A DNA stretch of 6,705 bases, from positions 1-6,705 of the forward strand of contig CAMLLJ010000157.1 of assembly GCA_946480845.1 (NCBI GenBank), written 5' to 3'. The notes beneath the pieces are model-generated. The model made no database searches. It was given only the letters and a program-made list of their open reading frames with translations, and was not told the origin of the DNA. Each line of letters opens with the position of its first letter. The stretch's first letter is position 1. This DNA comes from an uncultured Gemmatimonadota bacterium (GTDB taxonomy: Bacteria > Gemmatimonadota > Gemmatimonadetes > Gemmatimonadales > GWC2-71-9). Positions 5,985 to 6,705 of the stretch are shown here, in pieces. The position numbers and the translations under genes were made by a program.

Positions 5985-6705
5985 CGAGGCACAACCTCGA
6001 CCTGGCCACGCAACCGGATGTCCCGCGACGATGCGCCGACCAGCAGGTGGTACGTGCCCGGCTCGACGGCCCAGCGCCCGCTCTCATCCAGCATCCGCAG
6101 CTCCCGCGCATCGAGCACGAGCGAGACCGTGCGCGCCTCGCCCGGCGCGAGGCGCACCCGGGTGAATCCCTTGAGCGCCATGAGGGGCCGCGCCACCGAG
6201 GCGACCGGGTCGCGCAGGTAGAGCTGGGGGACTTCGTCACCCGTGCGGCTGCCGGTGTTCCGAAGGCGGAACGTCACCGTCACGTCGCCACTGGCGAGGA
6301 CGCCGGGCGCGACCTGCAGGCTGTCGTACTCGAAGCTGGTGTAGCTCAGCCCGAAGCCGAACGGGAACGCCGGTGCGCCGGTCAGGTCGACGTAGTCGTC
6401 GCCCCGGCCCGTCGGCAGGTGGAAGTACGAGAGTGGAAGCTGTCCTTCGGCCAGGGGAAAGGTGACCGGAAGCCTCCCGGCCGGTGAGGCGTCGCCCAGC
6501 AGGACGTCGGCGACCGCGTCGCCGCCCTCCGCGCCCGGATACCACGCCATCAGCACCGAGCCGACCCGGTCGATCCACGACGACATGGTGACCGCGCTGC
6601 CCCCGATCAGCACGACCACGGTGGGTGTGCCGGTCGCCGCGACCCGGCGGATCAGCTCCTCCTGCCTCCCGGGCAGCGAGAGGGACGCCCGGTCGCGGAA
6701 CTCGC
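5981..6705 (-). CDS. Glycoside hydrolase family 3 beta-glycosidase, C-terminal part
   Basis: Only the last 240 residues are in the window; the N-terminal barrel with the nucleophile Asp lies beyond the right edge. The visible part starts inside the alpha/beta sandwich domain with EFRDRASLSLPGRQEELI. By comparison with BglX-type enzymes, the Glu at visible position 1 is the likely general acid/base. Then come WYPGAEGGDAVADVL (54-68) and GRLPVTFP (76-83), both hallmark GH3 blocks, and the PFGFGLSYTSFEY block (114-126). The rest (about 136-235) is the fibronectin III-like domain, with LKGFTRVRLAPGEARTV (177-193). The domain order matches the E. coli periplasmic beta-glucosidase BglX, so the likely role is removing terminal beta-linked glucose or xylose from oligosaccharides. 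Exact specificity and export cannot be judged from this part. The stop overlaps the methyltransferase start. Confidence 0.92.
   Translation of the reverse strand, partial: EFRDRASLSLPGRQEELIRRVAATGTPTVVVLIGGSAVTMSSWIDRVGSVLMAWYPGAEGGDAVADVLLGDASPAGRLPVTFPLAEGQLPLSYFHLPTGRGDDYVDLTGAPAFPFGFGLSYTSFEYDSLQVAPGVLASGDVTVTFRLRNTGSRTGDEVPQLYLRDPVASVARPLMALKGFTRVRLAPGEARTVSLVLDARELRMLDESGRWAVEPGTYHLLVGASSRDIRLRGQVEVVPR

Noticed and set aside
5385..6221. Plus-strand open frame opposite the methyltransferase and GH3 genes
   Set aside because: The minus strand carries clear motif I of methyltransferases and GH3 blocks; the plus-strand translation has no recognisable domain and spans two real genes.

Overview
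This is a very GC-rich, densely packed bacterial window. An outer-membrane-type lipoprotein, an ECF sigma factor with a zinc-finger anti-sigma factor, a large TPR-CHAT protein and a BglX-like GH3 glycosidase together suggest a Gram-negative soil lineage such as Gemmatimonadota or Acidobacteriota. No marker gene here fixes the phylum, so this is inference only.

Layout. (1) 1-425, minus: 5' part of a lipoprotein gene that runs off the left edge. (2) 538-1661, plus: an ECF-type sigma factor and a membrane-bound zinc-finger anti-sigma factor, joined by an ATGA stop/start overlap and divergent from the lipoprotein. (3) 1589-4228, minus: an 879-residue protein with a signal-peptide-like N-terminus, TPR-like repeats, a CHAT (caspase-like) domain with both catalytic residues, and a C-terminal hydrophobic helix. 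It converges on the anti-sigma gene and overlaps it by 73 bp. (4) 4229-4362: an intergenic region with an AT-rich core that carries a good sigma70-type promoter and an operator-like dyad. (5) 4363-5207, plus: an ArsR-family repressor and an SRPBCC/AHSA1 protein, again joined by ATGA. (6) 5238-6705, minus: the 3' part of a GH3 beta-glycosidase running off the right edge, then a class I SAM methyltransferase whose start overlaps the glycosidase stop by 4 bp.

How the genes may work together. The sigma/anti-sigma pair is a classic transmembrane signalling module. Its neighbours are an apparently exported, membrane-anchored CHAT protease and a divergent lipoprotein. This invites the hypothesis that extracytoplasmic CHAT proteolysis or sensing controls the anti-sigma factor. 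That link rests only on gene position and predicted topology. The ArsR-SRPBCC pair and the GH3-methyltransferase pair look like separate ordinary operons.

No tRNA, rRNA, CRISPR array, insertion sequence or convincing intrinsic terminator was seen. No gene-free stretch exceeds 300 bases.
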